64,000 bases of DNA from Diphasiastrum complanatum (Eukaryota; Streptophyta; Lycopodiopsida; Lycopodiales; Lycopodiaceae), in contig CM055104.1 of the NCBI GenBank assembly GCA_029204225.1, positions 48,952,933 to 49,016,932 of the forward strand, given 5' to 3'. The notes beneath the pieces were generated by a model. The model was not told the DNA's origin and searched no databases. It was given only the letters and a program-made list of their open reading frames with translations. Of the stretch, positions 23,541 to 35,869 are shown piece after piece. Numbering within the stretch: position 1 is the stretch's first letter; each line of letters opens with the position of its first letter. Made by a program: the position numbers and the translations under genes.

Positions 23541-24154
23541 ATGAATAACTTTGGTATAACACATTGGAAGGCCCTTATCAGAGTTATAAGATATCTTCAA
23601 GCTACTATGACTTTTGCATTTGTTATGGAGTAGTCGACAATGACAAACTCAATTTACTCATAGGTTACACAGATACACGTTGGTCATGAGATGTAGCCAT
23701 CGACGTAAATCCACTTCTGGATTTACATTCCTCTTCAACAATGGTCCAAAAATGGTCCATTTTTTTGGAACAGTCACAAGCAACCTTTGACAGCTCTATC
23801 TTCTACAGAATCAAAGTATATCGCAGCCTCACAAGCTACAAAGAAAGCAATCTGGCTGAAGGACTTACTTTCAGATATCAGTCTGAATCAATATGCTCCG
23901 ACATTACTATTTTATGATAATCAAAGTGCCATTGCCTTGTCAGTCAACCCTAGGTTTCATTCTAGGAGTAAGCACATTGAGATTAAGTATCACTATGTTA
24001 GAAGCAAAGTTCTTGACAAAGAGGTCAGATTGCAGTACTGTCAAATGCAAGATATGACAGCAGATATTTTTACCAGAGCATTAAGCTTGGCTACACATAG
24101 AAAATTATGTGCAGAACTAAGTATCAAGGTCAAGGCATTCATGGATTCAGATTA
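23541..24154 (+). pseudogene. Copia family A RNase H
   Basis: The 122-codon frame at 23787-24155 reads ALSSTESKYIAASQATKKAI, LLFYDNQSAIALS, SRSKHIEIKYHYVRSKV and MTADIFTRALS, the full C-terminal half of copia RNase H. The N-terminal half (SDASWGGD-type) is present but damaged by a Gln to TAG change after SSLS and by indels. The frame ends 8 bp before the polypurine tract. Confidence 0.85.
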
Positions 24155-24480
24155 AGGGGGAGTGTTGGATTATTCTCCTACTAATCGACTAATCGACATT
24201 TTAATCTTCATCCAACTCATTATCCAGACCTGCACTTTTTTTTTTGTGTTTCTACACATTGTGCAAAACTATTTGGAAATGGCTCACAGGTGGCTCTGAC
24301 GTTTATTGACATCATCAACAAACTTCGAAACTCTCGGGCACTTCAGTGACTTCGGAGACTCCGGCCACTTCAACGACTTCGGAGATTTTGGCCACTCCGG
24401 CCACTTTGACGACTTCGGCTATTTTGTTAACTTCAACCACTTTGGAGACTTCGGCCATGGTTGATTGGCAATTAACGTTT
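24153..24480 (+). repeat. Polypurine tract and start of family A 3' LTR
   Basis: TAAGGGGGAG is followed at 24163 by TGTTGGATTATTCTCC. The minus-strand 5' LTR at 34588-33861 starts TGTTGGATTATTTTCC, and the two stay similar for about 150 bases (ATCGACTAATCGA, TTTTAATCTTCAT), identifying this as an LTR of the same group. Its right end was not found. Inside, 24325-24465 is a degenerate minisatellite of GACTTCGGAGACTCCGGCCA-like units about 30 bp long. Confidence 0.7.
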
Positions 24481-24484
24481 CAGT

Positions 24485-25384
24485 CATCTTGAAACTTGAA
24501 GAAATGAAATGTTTCTAATGCCAAAGCTTTGCTAGTTTTCAATCCTGAATTTTTGACAAAAGACGACACGACACGACGACACGATAAAACATGAAATCAG
24601 TCATGCTCCACAAACAGCCAAGAAGATCAGTCAAGTACCAAGGAGTACAAACATTTTGAAGAAGAAATGAGATCGCAATCGTGAAACTTTCGTGAAGACA
24701 AAGCAACCGCGATTCTCTTGCGGCTCAGATGGAGTTCAGATGCGTTCGCTAGACACTACCAGTTGAATCACTCCTACAGTCCTCCAAAATGTAGTCAGGC
24801 ACTGCTGATCTATGTTTATAAAATTAATGCAGCATTCAACATAGTTTCAACCAAGGTGCGAAATAAAAATGAACAAGAAACTTAGACACACGAAGAACAA
24901 CAAAGACATTTGCATTCGAGATCAGACACGACAAGAAAAAAACATCTATATTGATCTTTCTTTGATTCTTCAAGCACTGCATGCAAATCCATGAAGTGCG
25001 TTGGCATGGGAGAAACATGGTTCTCTCACGAGTAATCATCTCGCTTTACTAGCGGACAATTGGATCTACAGATCCTAGACAGAATTGTCTTTGCACGCAG
25101 GCAGACATGTATTCTGTAATTTTGTCTTGATTGCTTACTAGCATCAGACTACTTCATTACGCTACTTGTCAAGTATCATCCAATAAGTATATAGTCGCTC
25201 TATGTAACTTTTAGATTAGAGTGTTTAAGCATCTACAACTAATCAGGAAATTACAAGAGTGGAAAATTAGCCACAACCTAAAGTGTATCTACTGATGTCA
25301 TGCCATCAAATCAGACATCTGTACTTCTGGGTACTTGCATGATCTCGTTGGTACTCTTTATAGCGTGAAGGGCAGGAGAGGGTT
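24485..25384. other. Retroelement-derived, non-coding
   Basis: 24490-24570 matches, in inverted orientation, the segment 25625-25545 just beyond the RNase H of the family R element: shared GAAATGTTTCTA and CTTGCTAG. It therefore looks like the 3' part of a plus-strand family R relative. The rest up to 25384 has no ORF; part may be LTR, but ends were not found. Confidence 0.4.
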
Positions 25385-27242
25385 TCACGACGTTGGTTTT
25401 GTTTTCACCATTTTCCTTTTCTCATACTGGATCGCAAAGGATTCTCGTGCCAGACTGCAAAAGATTCTTGTTCGTGAATCTTTCATGTTCGCAAACCGTT
25501 CGTGTTCATTTCCTTTGACTTGCGTGTTCGCGAACCGTTCGTCTTCGTGTTTCGTGTCAGGCGGAGGGCTGAAAGCTAGCAAGGATTTGTAGCTAGAAAC
25601 ATTTCGTTTCTTCAACATTCTTTCAAAGCATGATAGCTTTACGATCTCGAGACTGCTCCTCTGTCTCTCAAAGAGTCCTTTGTCTAGGGCTTTGGTGAAT
25701 ATGTCAGCAACCATGTCTTTCGTTTCGATGAAGGTGGTTTGCAACATCTTCTTTTCAATTAGATCCTTGATCAAGTGATACTTGATCGCAATGTGCTTCA
25801 TTCTGAAATGGAACACGAGGTCTTTTGTTAGATGTATTGCAGAGGTGTCGTCCATCTGCAAGACCAGAGGCTCGTTTCTTGTTTTGCCCAATTCGTCCAG
25901 GAACTGCCTTAGCCAGATTATCTCGTTGGCCATCTTTGCTGCTGCAACGTACTCTAGTTTGCAGGATGACTGGGCTACAACGATCTGCTTCTTGTTGACC
26001 TAGAGAACTGCTGCTCCTGATGCGATGGTGCACCCTCCTGAGATGCTTTTACAATCGTCCTTGAGAGATGCCCAGCTAGCATCGCTGTAGAAAAGCATCC
26101 TGAAACCTGCACCACGACAATAACACAGCCCATAATCCCTCGTTAATTGAAGATATTGCAAAATTTGTTTCGCAATCTTCCAATGTGTCGAGCCTAGAAT
26201 TGTGCAAAATTGGCTCATCCTGAATACTGCACAAGCAATATCAAGACATGTGTTGTCTGCAAGGTGCATCAGCGATTCTATCAGCTTCTTGTAAGGTGTG
26301 AGCTACATCTATTCTCTCTCTTCCTTAGTCTTCGGACAGTCATCGCTTGTCAGCACCATCCCTTGCGAGCATTGCAGTATTCGCTCCTTTGCAGTTTAGC
26401 ATCCCAAAGTCCTCTAGGATCTTCTGGGTGTATCTGGACTGGTGAAGGTATAACTTACCTCCCTTGTAGTTCCTTTCAATTTGTAAGCCTAGGTAACACT
26501 TGGCTTCTCCCACATCCATGATCTCGAAATGTTTCAAGATGTCTGTCTTCACTTCAGCAATTAGCTGCTCACTCTTGCAAAGTATCAAGGTGTCATCCAC
26601 ATATACAACCACAATGATGATTTGCCCATCTGTAATTCTGACATAAACATTAGAATCAGCTAACAGAGGCTTGAATCCTAATGATTTCAAGGCTTGATCT
26701 TTCTTTTTATACCATTGTCGGGCTGATTGTTTCAGACTGTGGATACTTCTGTGCATTCTACATGCATAGTTAAGAAGTGAATTCGAGACGTATCCTGGGG
26801 GTTGATCCATATAGACCTCTTTATCTAGTTTGCCATGCAAGAAGGCTGTCTTCTCATCCACAATGTGGATCCAAAGGTCATAAGCTACTGCATATGCAAA
26901 AAACAGATGTAGGGACGAATGTTTGACAACATGAGAGAAGGTTTCAGAGTAGTCAATACCATATTTCTAAGAAAATTCTTCGCTAGTAGTCTTGCCTTGT
27001 ATTTCGTGATGTTCTCATCTGGTCCGTATTTGAGCTTGAAAACCCATTTGCATTTGAGTCTTGCGCCTATGTGGTAATGGCTCCAACGTCCATACCTGGT
27101 TCTTCCTCATGGACTCCATCTCTTCGTTCATGGCTTGGATCCATTTGTCCTTGTTTAGACTGTCAATCGCCTCCTTGAAAGTCTGTGGTTCGCCACTGAA
27201 TCCGTAGATCTCTTCTGATATGGAAGCTGAGCTACTTGGCAC
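25385..27242 (-). pseudogene. Copia family R reverse transcriptase and RNase H
   Basis: From 27242 down: KWIQAMNEEMESMRKNQVW, then a frameshifted KWVFKLKYGPD region, DEKTAFLHGKLDKEVYMDQP, VVVYVDDTLIL (YVDD box), VGEAKCYLGLQIERN, then RNase H with FYSDASWASLKDD, ANEIIWLRQFLDEL, RMKHIAIKYHLIKDL and KDMVADIFTKALDKG. The frame runs on past RNase H for some 80 codons into Asp/Glu/Lys-rich sequence. Breaks: a frameshift near 27060, a stop between the two RT frames and one at 26000. Sister copy at 50405-50806. Confidence 0.85.
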
Positions 27243-27451
27243 ATATCTTGCTGGCGCTAATCATGGTATTGTCGACCTTCTAAAAGATCTTCCCGGGACA
27301 ACAATGCCTTTATTGCTCTGCTCGGTCCAGAACCATCTTGGTTTACAGGAACTGTAGCAGTAGGCTGCCTCTCGAATCTTTCTTCTTCTGATTCTTCACT
27401 CGAATGGGAGACGACTCAAAAATCTTCGTTTTCGTGTTCGTCCTCTGCTCC

Positions 27452-28640
27452 CTATTTTACTAGCGGCAGGTCATAGTACTGTTTCTCCATAACTTCGTAG
27501 CTGACAGGATCGTCGTTGACCGTTATCCTGCTCTCATCAAATCTGACATCTCTCACTGTTTTCACAATGTTCGTGTCTGGCATGTAGATTCTGTAGTATG
27601 ATGAATTGTTGTCATAGCCTACCAGAAATCCCTGCTCGGGTTTCTCATCAAGCTTCTTTTGAAGCTTATCAGGAATATGTGCATAAGCTGCACAACCAAA
27701 GATTCTGACGTGAGACAGATTGGGCTTTCTACCCCACCATAGCTCATGTGGTGTCATGTGAGGAACACCAAACTTGCCTGTTCGGTTCTGGATGTATGCG
27801 GCTGTAGCTACTACTTCAGCCCACAATACCCTTGGAGCTTTCGAGTAGGCCATCATGCATCTGGCTGCTTCCATCAGGGTCCTATTCTTTATCTCAGCAA
27901 CACCATTGTGCTATAGTGTGTAGGCTGCAATTCTTCTATGAATGATGCCACGATCATTGCAAAAGTCAGTGAATCGATTCGAGATGTATTTGCTACCTCG
28001 ATCTATCCTGATCTGCTTAACCCTGTTGCCTGTACATCTTTCAGCCCAATTCACATATTTTGTGAATTTATCGAGTGGTTCATATTTATTCTGAATAAAG
28101 TACGCTCTGGAAAATTTGCTATAGTCATCAATGAAGGTTATATAATATTTTGAACCTCCTACTGAGATCACATTGAATGGTCCGCAGATGTTAGAATGCA
28201 CTAACTCTAGAATCTTGGTCATTCTGTAGGAGTCTTTGATGAATGTAGTGTGTGACATCTTGCCCTTCAAACATGCATCACAGGTGGTCGAACTGGTTGC
28301 ATTCAAGATGCTGACCCCTGTTATCACTCCATGATGGCTTGCCTGGTAAAGTGCCATTGAGTTCATGTGGCAAAGTCTTTTGTGCCACAGAGTGTCTGGC
28401 GAGTCATCATGAGTTTGATGCACCTGATCTGCAGGTAGGCATACCTTCAGATGATATAGGTTTCCTTTCCTTCTGCCTTGAGCGATCAAAGTACTAGTAC
28501 TGGCGTCAATCACGTTGCATGCTTCGTCAGAAAACATCACGTGCATCCTTGCATCTGCTATTCTTGCTACAGAGAGCAAGTCTTGTTGCAGAGTAGGCAC
28601 GAATAGAACGTCTTCGAGTCACCTGTCTCTGCTGTTGCTA
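27452..28640 (-). pseudogene. Copia family R pre-integrase zinc domain and integrase
   Basis: Starts near VLFVPTLQQDLLSVARIA (protease-integrase linker). LWHKRLCHMNSMALYQ and TTCDACLKGK form the HHCC zinc domain. FIDDYSKFSRAYF holds the first catalytic Asp and RIDRGSKY the second. The third (NGVAEIKNRTL) follows a premature TAG near 27912. The C-terminal part reads ELWWGRKPNLSHVRIFGCAA and LVGYDNNSSYYRIY. Single uninterrupted frames of 229 and 140 codons make this the cleanest R integrase here. Its empty CTGAC site at 27501-27505 marks where the sister copy carries a palindromic insertion. Confidence 0.88.
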
Positions 28641-29590
28641 TTGAGCCATAGTGCGGTCTAATGCGGTCTAGGGCGATGCTAGGGCGGATATGGTTGATTG
28701 TGGTTGAATGCAGTGCAACTGCGGTCTAGAGCGGTGCAAGGGCGGATGCAAAGGATATGTCCGTTGGATGTAACTCAGACTATTCTTTCTCCTCCTAAAA
28801 TGGTGCATGATCGAGACATATAGCGGTTGGGTTGTTGTTTGCTTGAACATCGAACGATGGTGTTTTGATGCAATTCGGATCTTAGAGAAAAGATGGAATG
28901 CGTGCTTGTGAAAAAGATGAATGCAAAAAGCAAGTAGGCAATCAGAATCAAGAAGAACTATAAAATTGACTGTTACAGTGGAGTTCTTCAGCAAGATTTA
29001 AGAAGATTATCAGTAGCAACCAGTGCCATTGTTAGCGGATTCTATTAGGTACAATGTTTGCTGACTTTGCCACCTAAGAGCAAGAATCTGATTGCTACCT
29101 TTTTGGTTCATGATCACTTTGTAGTATGGTGTATGTATCACACCTGTCAGTTCGACACATCTACGACTTGATCTCGATCCTTGACTGACAATGGAAGCTC
29201 AACTTAAATGCTTGATCTATCAAGACTCATATATCTACGTTCTATAGTCTGTTTCAGATTTGTCTTGGTTTCTTACAGAATGTAGATGATTGCTAGTCCA
29301 ATAAAAAAAAAAGAATAAGATTGAATCTACTCCTACTGAAATCACCAGATCCACAAAACATCTAACTAAGAACTGGAAGATCCTACAGAGTGCTTATAAA
29401 AAATATCACTCAACATTAATAATAAACATTTAATTAGGAGGCCATCCTTTAACTTACTCATTATTAAGAGCCTCTTTATTAAAAATACATCTCAAGTTTG
29501 AGAGGGCCCAAATTACTAGCTCCGGCATGGTTTTCAATCTTTTGGGAATTACCATGGGGCTCACAAAATGTACAACTTAACCTAGCACTG
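28640..29590. other. Non-coding; degenerate GCGGTCTAGGGCG repeats at left
   Basis: 28648-28745 contains several imperfect copies of TGCGGTCTAGGGCGATGC-like units. This replaces the expected gag/protease of the neighbouring family R element, so its 5' end has been lost or swapped. The remaining part has no recognised feature. Confidence 0.45.
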
Positions 29591-29748
29591 CAATATTTTT
29601 CCAACTTCATTCATAATGATATCAGTAATTGAAGCCTTATTGATATGAAATGGATTACCAACTTTTTCATTCACATGCCCCCTGAACCAATGTAATGTCC
29701 AATATTTTTCCAACTTCATTCATAATGATATCAGTAATTGAAGCCTTA
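29591..29748. repeat. 49-bp exact duplication, 109 bp apart
   Basis: The block beginning CAATATTTTTCCAACTTCAT at 29591 is repeated without mismatch at 29700. On the minus strand it encodes ITDIIMNEVGKIL within the coding-like region described next. Confidence 0.85.
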
Positions 29749-30693
29749 ATCTTTTTCATTTTGTTATTGTTTAACATTGATTTCATATATTTAGAACTTA
29801 AAATAGAACCTAATGAGTTTCCAATGGAAATCTCATCGGCCAAATGGTCTTCAACAATAAATGTAGATCTACATGGCAAATATCATGTTCATAGAAAAGT
29901 CAGTAGATATTTGGACACTCATTGTATTGACTGCGACACAATAAACAAATTCACAAAAGTGAAAATAAATAAATAATACAACTAGTGATTGCATTGAATC
30001 AAAAAGTTCAAACAATATTAAACCAAATAAGCTATGACTTACTTGGATGCATAGATTCTTCTTTTTGGATAAGCCCGTATAGATTATCAATTGAGTTACT
30101 AAATGAAAATCAGGATGTTGCAATGAATATGGACCAATAGGATACAATATTCCTAATGACCATAAATTTACATGCTTTAGCTTTTCCTCCCTGTAACAGG
30201 TCATATCAGAAGTTGATAATTTGGATTCTTTTGAATTTCTTGTCTTAAGCGGAGCATATTCTGGTGAAATGTCCACATGAAGATGATAAAGCTTAGTTAT
30301 CAGTACAGAAGTATAGTAGCAAACAACACAATGACAATAACAGAGCTAAAGATGGTGCTAATGACCTTGGAGATAGAGATGACGATAGCTTTATTTCTGA
30401 AATGTCACTCCTAATTTGAATTTTTGAGTGTTCTCAACTATTGTTTATCTGTAAAATACTCAAGGGTCAACATAACCCAAGGTAATAATAGTTCAAGGTC
30501 AAAATTCTAGGATCGATATTCTATTAAAATAATAAGCCCAGTTTATTTTCAATCGTTTCCAATTGATATGATGCTTTACTATAAAAAAACTTAAACTTTC
30601 AGTACACGATACAATGATGAGTGCCACATCAACAACATTTGAGTCAATGAGTTGAGACATATGTCCCGTAACAGGGACCGGTTTTCCATGCAA
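29667..30693 (-). pseudogene. Coding-like blocks of an unrecognised gene
   Basis: Three minus-strand blocks look protein-like: 30693-30590 (KPVPVTGHMSQLIDSN, VVDVALIIVSCTE), 30276-30090 (ISPEYAPLKTRNSKESK, KHVNLWSLGILYPIGPYSL) and 29879-29667 (VEDHLADEISIGNSLGSIL, ASITDIIMNEVGKIL). They lie in the order and strand expected of consecutive exons, separated by AT-rich stretches. I do not recognise the family. The third block contains a partial internal duplication, which argues for a decayed copy. No start, stop or convincing splice set could be assigned. Confidence 0.25.
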
Positions 30694-33179
30694 TGGTACC
30701 CCCCAAAAATTAATGATTATTATATGTGTTGTTTTTTTCTTTCAGTTAAGTAATACAACTTCAACGGTGTTTGTTATTTGCTTCAACTCTCGTGATTCTG
30801 ATGGATGGATAGCTTGTTAGATTGGCAGTTTAAAATTGTAGGATCATTCATTTATAGGGTATTGGAGTGAGGTTGGCTGCGGTTTTGCAGCTATCAAAAG
30901 CCAAAATTTTGGAGAATTCAAAAAATCGATAAAGTTGATGGCAAAGCTATCATTTTTTTTTTTTCAGTTTCTTGATTAGTTCAAAGTTATGAATTATCAA
31001 ATTGGATACAAAAGGACTCTGTATTCAATTAATTGATAGGACAAAGGTTTATACTACTTTAAGTGACGTTAAAATGAGTGTTTTTTCAAGTCTTAAATGG
31101 AGTAAACCATAAAATTAGATTAAAATCTAATTTTATTATTTTGTGGAAAGGAAGACGACAACTATATGTGCATTGCGTGGAGAAGATGGAATCAGACCTT
31201 GGAAATCAAGGAAGAAAGGTGCAAGTTTTTTAGTCATCTCCAAGTTTGAGTTCAAATGAATGATGGATATGAATTTTTATCGTTATAAAGATTTGGATGA
31301 GCTCAATGGAGTAGAAAAGACTTGGTTGTACACTCATTCTTCATTCTTTCAAATTCATGTTTGAATGACTTCACGTTATCTTATGATTGCTTCATGTGGA
31401 TGACACTGTTTTCACTATACATAGTGAAATGGCATTTGATAGGATTGTGTTTGGTCTTAGTCAAAGCTTTGGGATGAAGAATTAAATTTGTATACATGTT
31501 CTGTCAAAGCTAAGGATGTGGAAACATTAGAATATTATCTTTACTTTTGGTGTTCAAAATTCTAGTGTGAGGCATTGGTGCTTGGAAAGGGAAGTTTTGT
31601 GGCAAAACTTGGCAATTAGAGTTCTTGGCATGGATCTTGGAGGATAAAAAATGCATTAAACATATGTTTTAGGTTATTTAGTATTTTGAAGATCATTGTA
31701 ATGCATTGTTGATGTGCATCTCACTAATTTCATGGCAACAAATTGTTTTGCCAATCTTGACACATCTGGGTTTGCCTCGTTGTGTATGAAACTATTTTAC
31801 AATGTGTCCATAACAAGTAAAAACAAATAATTTGACATGCCCTACAATAGGATTCTCAATAAAGAAGACAAGTTGGTTTTCTCATCTACTTCCAAACCCT
31901 ATTTTCTAGATCCATACTATTTTCTAAAAAAAGTAGTTTCTCCTTTAGTTTGATCCCATGGGAGGAATAACTATTTCCAAGCTATAATACAAGCTTAAAA
32001 TGAAACCCTAATCATTAATTAAACGTTAAGCCTAGTCAAGCCACAAATGAGACTTATTTTTTCCTCTCTTTTGCTCTTCTTCCATAAAGAATGCAACAAT
32101 TACAAAATCCAAAAACCATAAAATCCGATAAACATCAACATCCAAATAACACGAGCCTTGTACTACAACAAATAACCAATGAATTTTTTGGTAAGTAAGT
32201 CAATTTTCTATTGAAGTTTTGGAGAAAATTGTGCATAAGAGACAAATCTTAATATTTTAAGGTGTTTGAAAAATGACTTTGTACTTGACAATGTCTCCTT
32301 TGACATCATATTATTGAAACTTGGTACAACAATGAGACTTAACATAGGTCATTCTTGCTATTGCCTTTGTCTAAAACTTTTTAAAAAATCTAAAATTTGG
32401 TATCATGGATTGTGTAGGCTATATAAGAGTCCAATTCTTATGTTTAAATGCCCACAACATGATCAACCTCAAGTTGACTCTAAGATTAGTGATAGGCCAA
32501 TGGAAGTGCGAAAGCCTAATGGCTTCCATGTACATAATTTAGAAATTAGATCTAAAATTCATATAGAAGCCATAAGAATATCCTTCATTGTTTTGGTAGG
32601 TCTTTAAAATTATGACTTTATAGATAATTTTGATTTTGAAATTTTAGATTTGCATCATTTTTTGATTTTGTTTTAGGTGGTATTCATAGTTTGCATCTCA
32701 GAAAGAGCCTGTAGACAGATATTTTCATATACTTGTCTTTTGTAGTGTTAGTGTGATCACTTGCTGGTCTAGCAGTGGAAGAAAGGAAGCTTCTTGTCTA
32801 AAATCACAATATTTACTAAGATTACAAAATGAAAATGGTGGTCATTTAAAAAACAACATTTTTTCTAGAAGCAATATGTCAGATGTTCAAAACTAGGAGA
32901 AATAAAGCAATTAAAGTTTGGAACGCTTTGTGTGTATGCATTTATGCATATGGAATGGGTTTGTTCTTTGACACAAAGGATCATATGCATAGCTTGACCA
33001 AAAATGATTATTACTTTCAATTGTCTTTTCAAAGTGGCTAGATTTCTTTTTTCTTAGTCAGATTTTGATCACCCGTGTAAGGACAATGTGGGTCCTTCCC
33101 TCACTAAGGCATCTTGGCTGGACAAATCCCTAGTCAAAACTTGCCCAAACAGATCATCACCCAGTTCTCATATGTAGAG
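30694..33179. other. Intergenic, nothing recognised
   Basis: AT-rich sequence with one 113-codon plus-strand frame at 32266-32607 that has no recognisable motif. No LTR ends or primer sites. Confidence 0.5.
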
Positions 33180-33630
33180 GTCAAGCTTGAAAGCAATGTC
33201 ATGATGCATCTTGATCACCTATGACTACTCCGATAGTGGCCATTTGTTATAAAAGATTTTGAATTGAATCACCATTTGACATCTTCAAAGTGAAGAATTT
33301 TTTTCGTAGGTATAACTTAGAAGTTACATACTTCACATCATATAGTGAACTCAGGATGTCCCATACTTGTTTTGAAGTTTGAGCTTCAGCTATGTGGCCA
33401 ATTTGAGTGTCTGATATATTGAGAATAATAAGCACGAAAGCTTTATCATCCTTCGACTTCCAATTTGAGTCGCCTGTGTCATCTTCAGGCTTCTCTTCTA
33501 TACCTGTGACAACATCCCACAACTCATTGGTGATTAGCAAGGTCTTCATCTTAAATTTTCACAAGTTACTATAGTAATTGGATCCATTAAGCTTGTCTGT
33601 GATAAGACCGACTTTATTATGAAAATCCAT
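33180..33630 (-). pseudogene. Copia family A gag, N-terminal part
   Basis: Begins at an ATG at 33630-33628 (MDFHNKVGLITDKLNGSNYY), then a TGA where the conserved Trp-Lys-Phe-Lys segment starts. It continues LLITNELWDVVTG, DDKAFVLIILNISDTQIGHI, SKQVWDILSSLYD and LYLRKKFFTLKMSNGDS. This is the UBN2-type capsid region. It breaks after about 130 residues, with gag-like codons in shifted frame (VIGDQDAS) to about 33180. The rest of the element is missing. Confidence 0.8.
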
Positions 33631-33794
33631 CTGGAACTTTAGTCTGTCGATGATGTTAAGAGAGAGATACCGTGCTGCGCTACATTTGGAAATCAACTCT
33701 CTGATACTAAAATTTGACACCACAAATTGAAGAATATGATACTGTAAAAAGTATCAAACGATATCGATTTGATATCGCAAGTATTAGAGCCCTG

Positions 33795-33860
33795 GTATAA
33801 CATATTGCTCTAATATCATGAAGGTATGCTTTGATATTATATATTAGAGCTCTGATATCA
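33795..33860 (-). other. Primer-binding site with a second PBS-like copy
   Basis: Adjacent to the LTR, the minus strand reads TGATATCAGAGC (33860-33849), one mismatch from the usual tRNA-Met site. A related TGATATTAGAGC lies about 37 bp further in (about 33823-33812). Confidence 0.6.
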
Positions 33861-34588
33861 TGTTGGAAAGAGGTGATAATGCAATAACACTAAGTCGATT
33901 GTGAACGACTTATCGAGCGCAACAAAATGAGCCTACTTTCATATGCATGACTACGCCTATCAATTTTGAAAAAAACATAATGACAAGAGTCACGTTCAAT
34001 CTTTTAGCAACTAACTTTAAAATCATCAGAGCTAAAGTGATTACATATCCAAACAAATGAAGAATTGAATTATCAGACGAAAGCAATATGAGATCACAGA
34101 GATTTTGACATGATATTGAATGCAATAAAGGATAGATGCACAAGACAAATTGCAGATAGAAACTACATACTCTAAGCTGTCTCTGAAAACTCTATTTGAT
34201 TTGCACTTCCACTGATAAGCAATTAGCACTAGCAAAACTCTAAAAGAACTGAGCTAAAATGCTCAAGAGAGTTCAAGCTTGAAAGCTTGAGAGAGTCGCT
34301 ATGTTATTCAAACTAATAAAAGTATGATCAGCTATTTATACTAAGCAAATGCGGCTAGTCTACTAGGACACTTGATTAGGTTGTAAGTCATAATGGTCAG
34401 TTGGCCATAGTGAGCCGACATCCGTCCAGTTAGTACTTTATGGAGATTCACTTGTGGAATCCACCTATGAGCGATTTTTGTGTACTTCTGTAGACTTTGT
34501 AGAAACATGCATAAAACTACAGAGTTGGGTAATAAGTAAATGAAGATTAAAAGATCGATTAGTCGATAATCAGGAAAATAATCCAACA
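33861..34588 (-). repeat. Family A 5' LTR (728 bp)
   Basis: Minus orientation starts TGTTGGATTATTTTCC and ends CTCTTTCCAACA. It is followed at once by the primer site and, 230 bp later, by gag. Its beginning matches the LTR at 24163. A TATA-like TTAGTATAAATAGCTG sits at about 34350-34335 on the minus strand, suitable for the element promoter. Confidence 0.85.
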
Positions 34589-34594
34589 AATAAG

Positions 34595-35270
34595 ACGATC
34601 GTAAACGGGAGTTTTATGGGCTCTTATGTTCAACACCACCATCATTGTCATGTAAGGAGATTTTTACAATCAGAGTAAAACCTGTGAATAAGGCTATTAT
34701 AAGAGGGCGTTTTATGGGCTCTTACGTAGGAGGGCATTTTATGGAATCTCATGTAGCAGCACCATCACTGTCACACAATGAGGTTTTTATGGTTACACTT
34801 AGTATGACCAAAATGCCCATTTTTATAGGGTCTGCTGACGATGAGTACCACCACACTACTTGTAAGTAGTCCTTATATGAGAAATTACGAACAAAATAAG
34901 ACCTGCAAATAAAACTACCATAAGAAGACATTTTACGGGCTCTTATGCAAGAGGGCATTTTATGGACTCTTATGAGCATTTTACGAGCTCTTACATAAGA
35001 GGGCGTCTTATGGGCTCTTATGTAGCACCACCATCATTAGTAAGCAAGGAGATTTTTATGGGGTACTTACATTGAGTACTGCTACATTGTCCATTTTTAT
35101 GGGGTCTGACACTCAATACCACCACATTGCCCATAAGGAGTCCTTCTATGAGACATTATAAATAGAGTAATACCTTCAAATAAGACTATCATAAGAGAGC
35201 GTTTCTCATTACCACCATCATTGCCACATAAATAGGTTTTTATGGGGTCTACGCTCAGTACCACCATGAT
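34595..35270. repeat. Degenerate tandem array, ~220-270-bp units
   Basis: Recurring blocks are TTTTATGGGCTCTTA, AGAGGGCGTTTTATG, ACCACCATCATTGCC and a RTAAKACCTKYRAATAAG segment at about 34676, 34899 and 35166. About three imperfect units lie between two LTRs of different families. No coding function is visible. Confidence 0.7.
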
Positions 35271-35696
35271 TGCCATGTAAGATCCAAGCAAATAGCCATT
35301 ACAATGGAAGTAAAGCTAGAAGCAAGAAAAGTACAAAGCATTCAAGATAGCAGATCCAAAGAAATCTATAAACAAGGAGCCTTATCCAAGCAATGGAAAT
35401 CCCAAGGCTCACATTCACAAGAGGAAGCTAGGAGCTCTTACTTGCAAATGAGCCAAGAGATCCTTAGAGTGATGTCTCTTCCCTACTTATAGACAATGCT
35501 CTAACTTTACTAAACATATCTATCCCGAGGGATATTTAGCCCTTTTTAAGTGTATTTTAGTCTACATTGGACCCTTATTGGTCTATTATCCTTATTAATT
35601 ACTTTGGATGGTTTTTGTCCTAAAAAATAAAGACTATTGTTTGATGAACTTGAGTACTCCATTTAAGTAGTCATGAAGAAGATGTCATGTCCAACA
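35271..35696 (-). repeat. 3' LTR of the 35-42 kb element (426 bp)
   Basis: Plus orientation begins TGCCATGTAAGATCCAAGCA and ends ATGTCATGTCCAACA, giving TG..CA ends. About 185 bp match 41648-41883 (AAGCAAATAGCCATT, GTAAAGCTAGAAGCAAGAAA, AAGGCTCACATTYACAAGAG), with indels between. Confidence 0.65.
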
Positions 35697-35869
35697 ATTT
35701 GCTCCATAGTTGTAGTTCCAAGGCTGTTTGAATTGAACCCATATGATAGCTTTAGTCTACAACTTGCTTTTCCGTTAAAGAGAAAAGATGACTGAAGAAG
35801 AGATGGATGAAACACCATATTGCTTTTGGACAACCAAATCGCAAATCCTCTTTTTCTACTTCTTTGACA

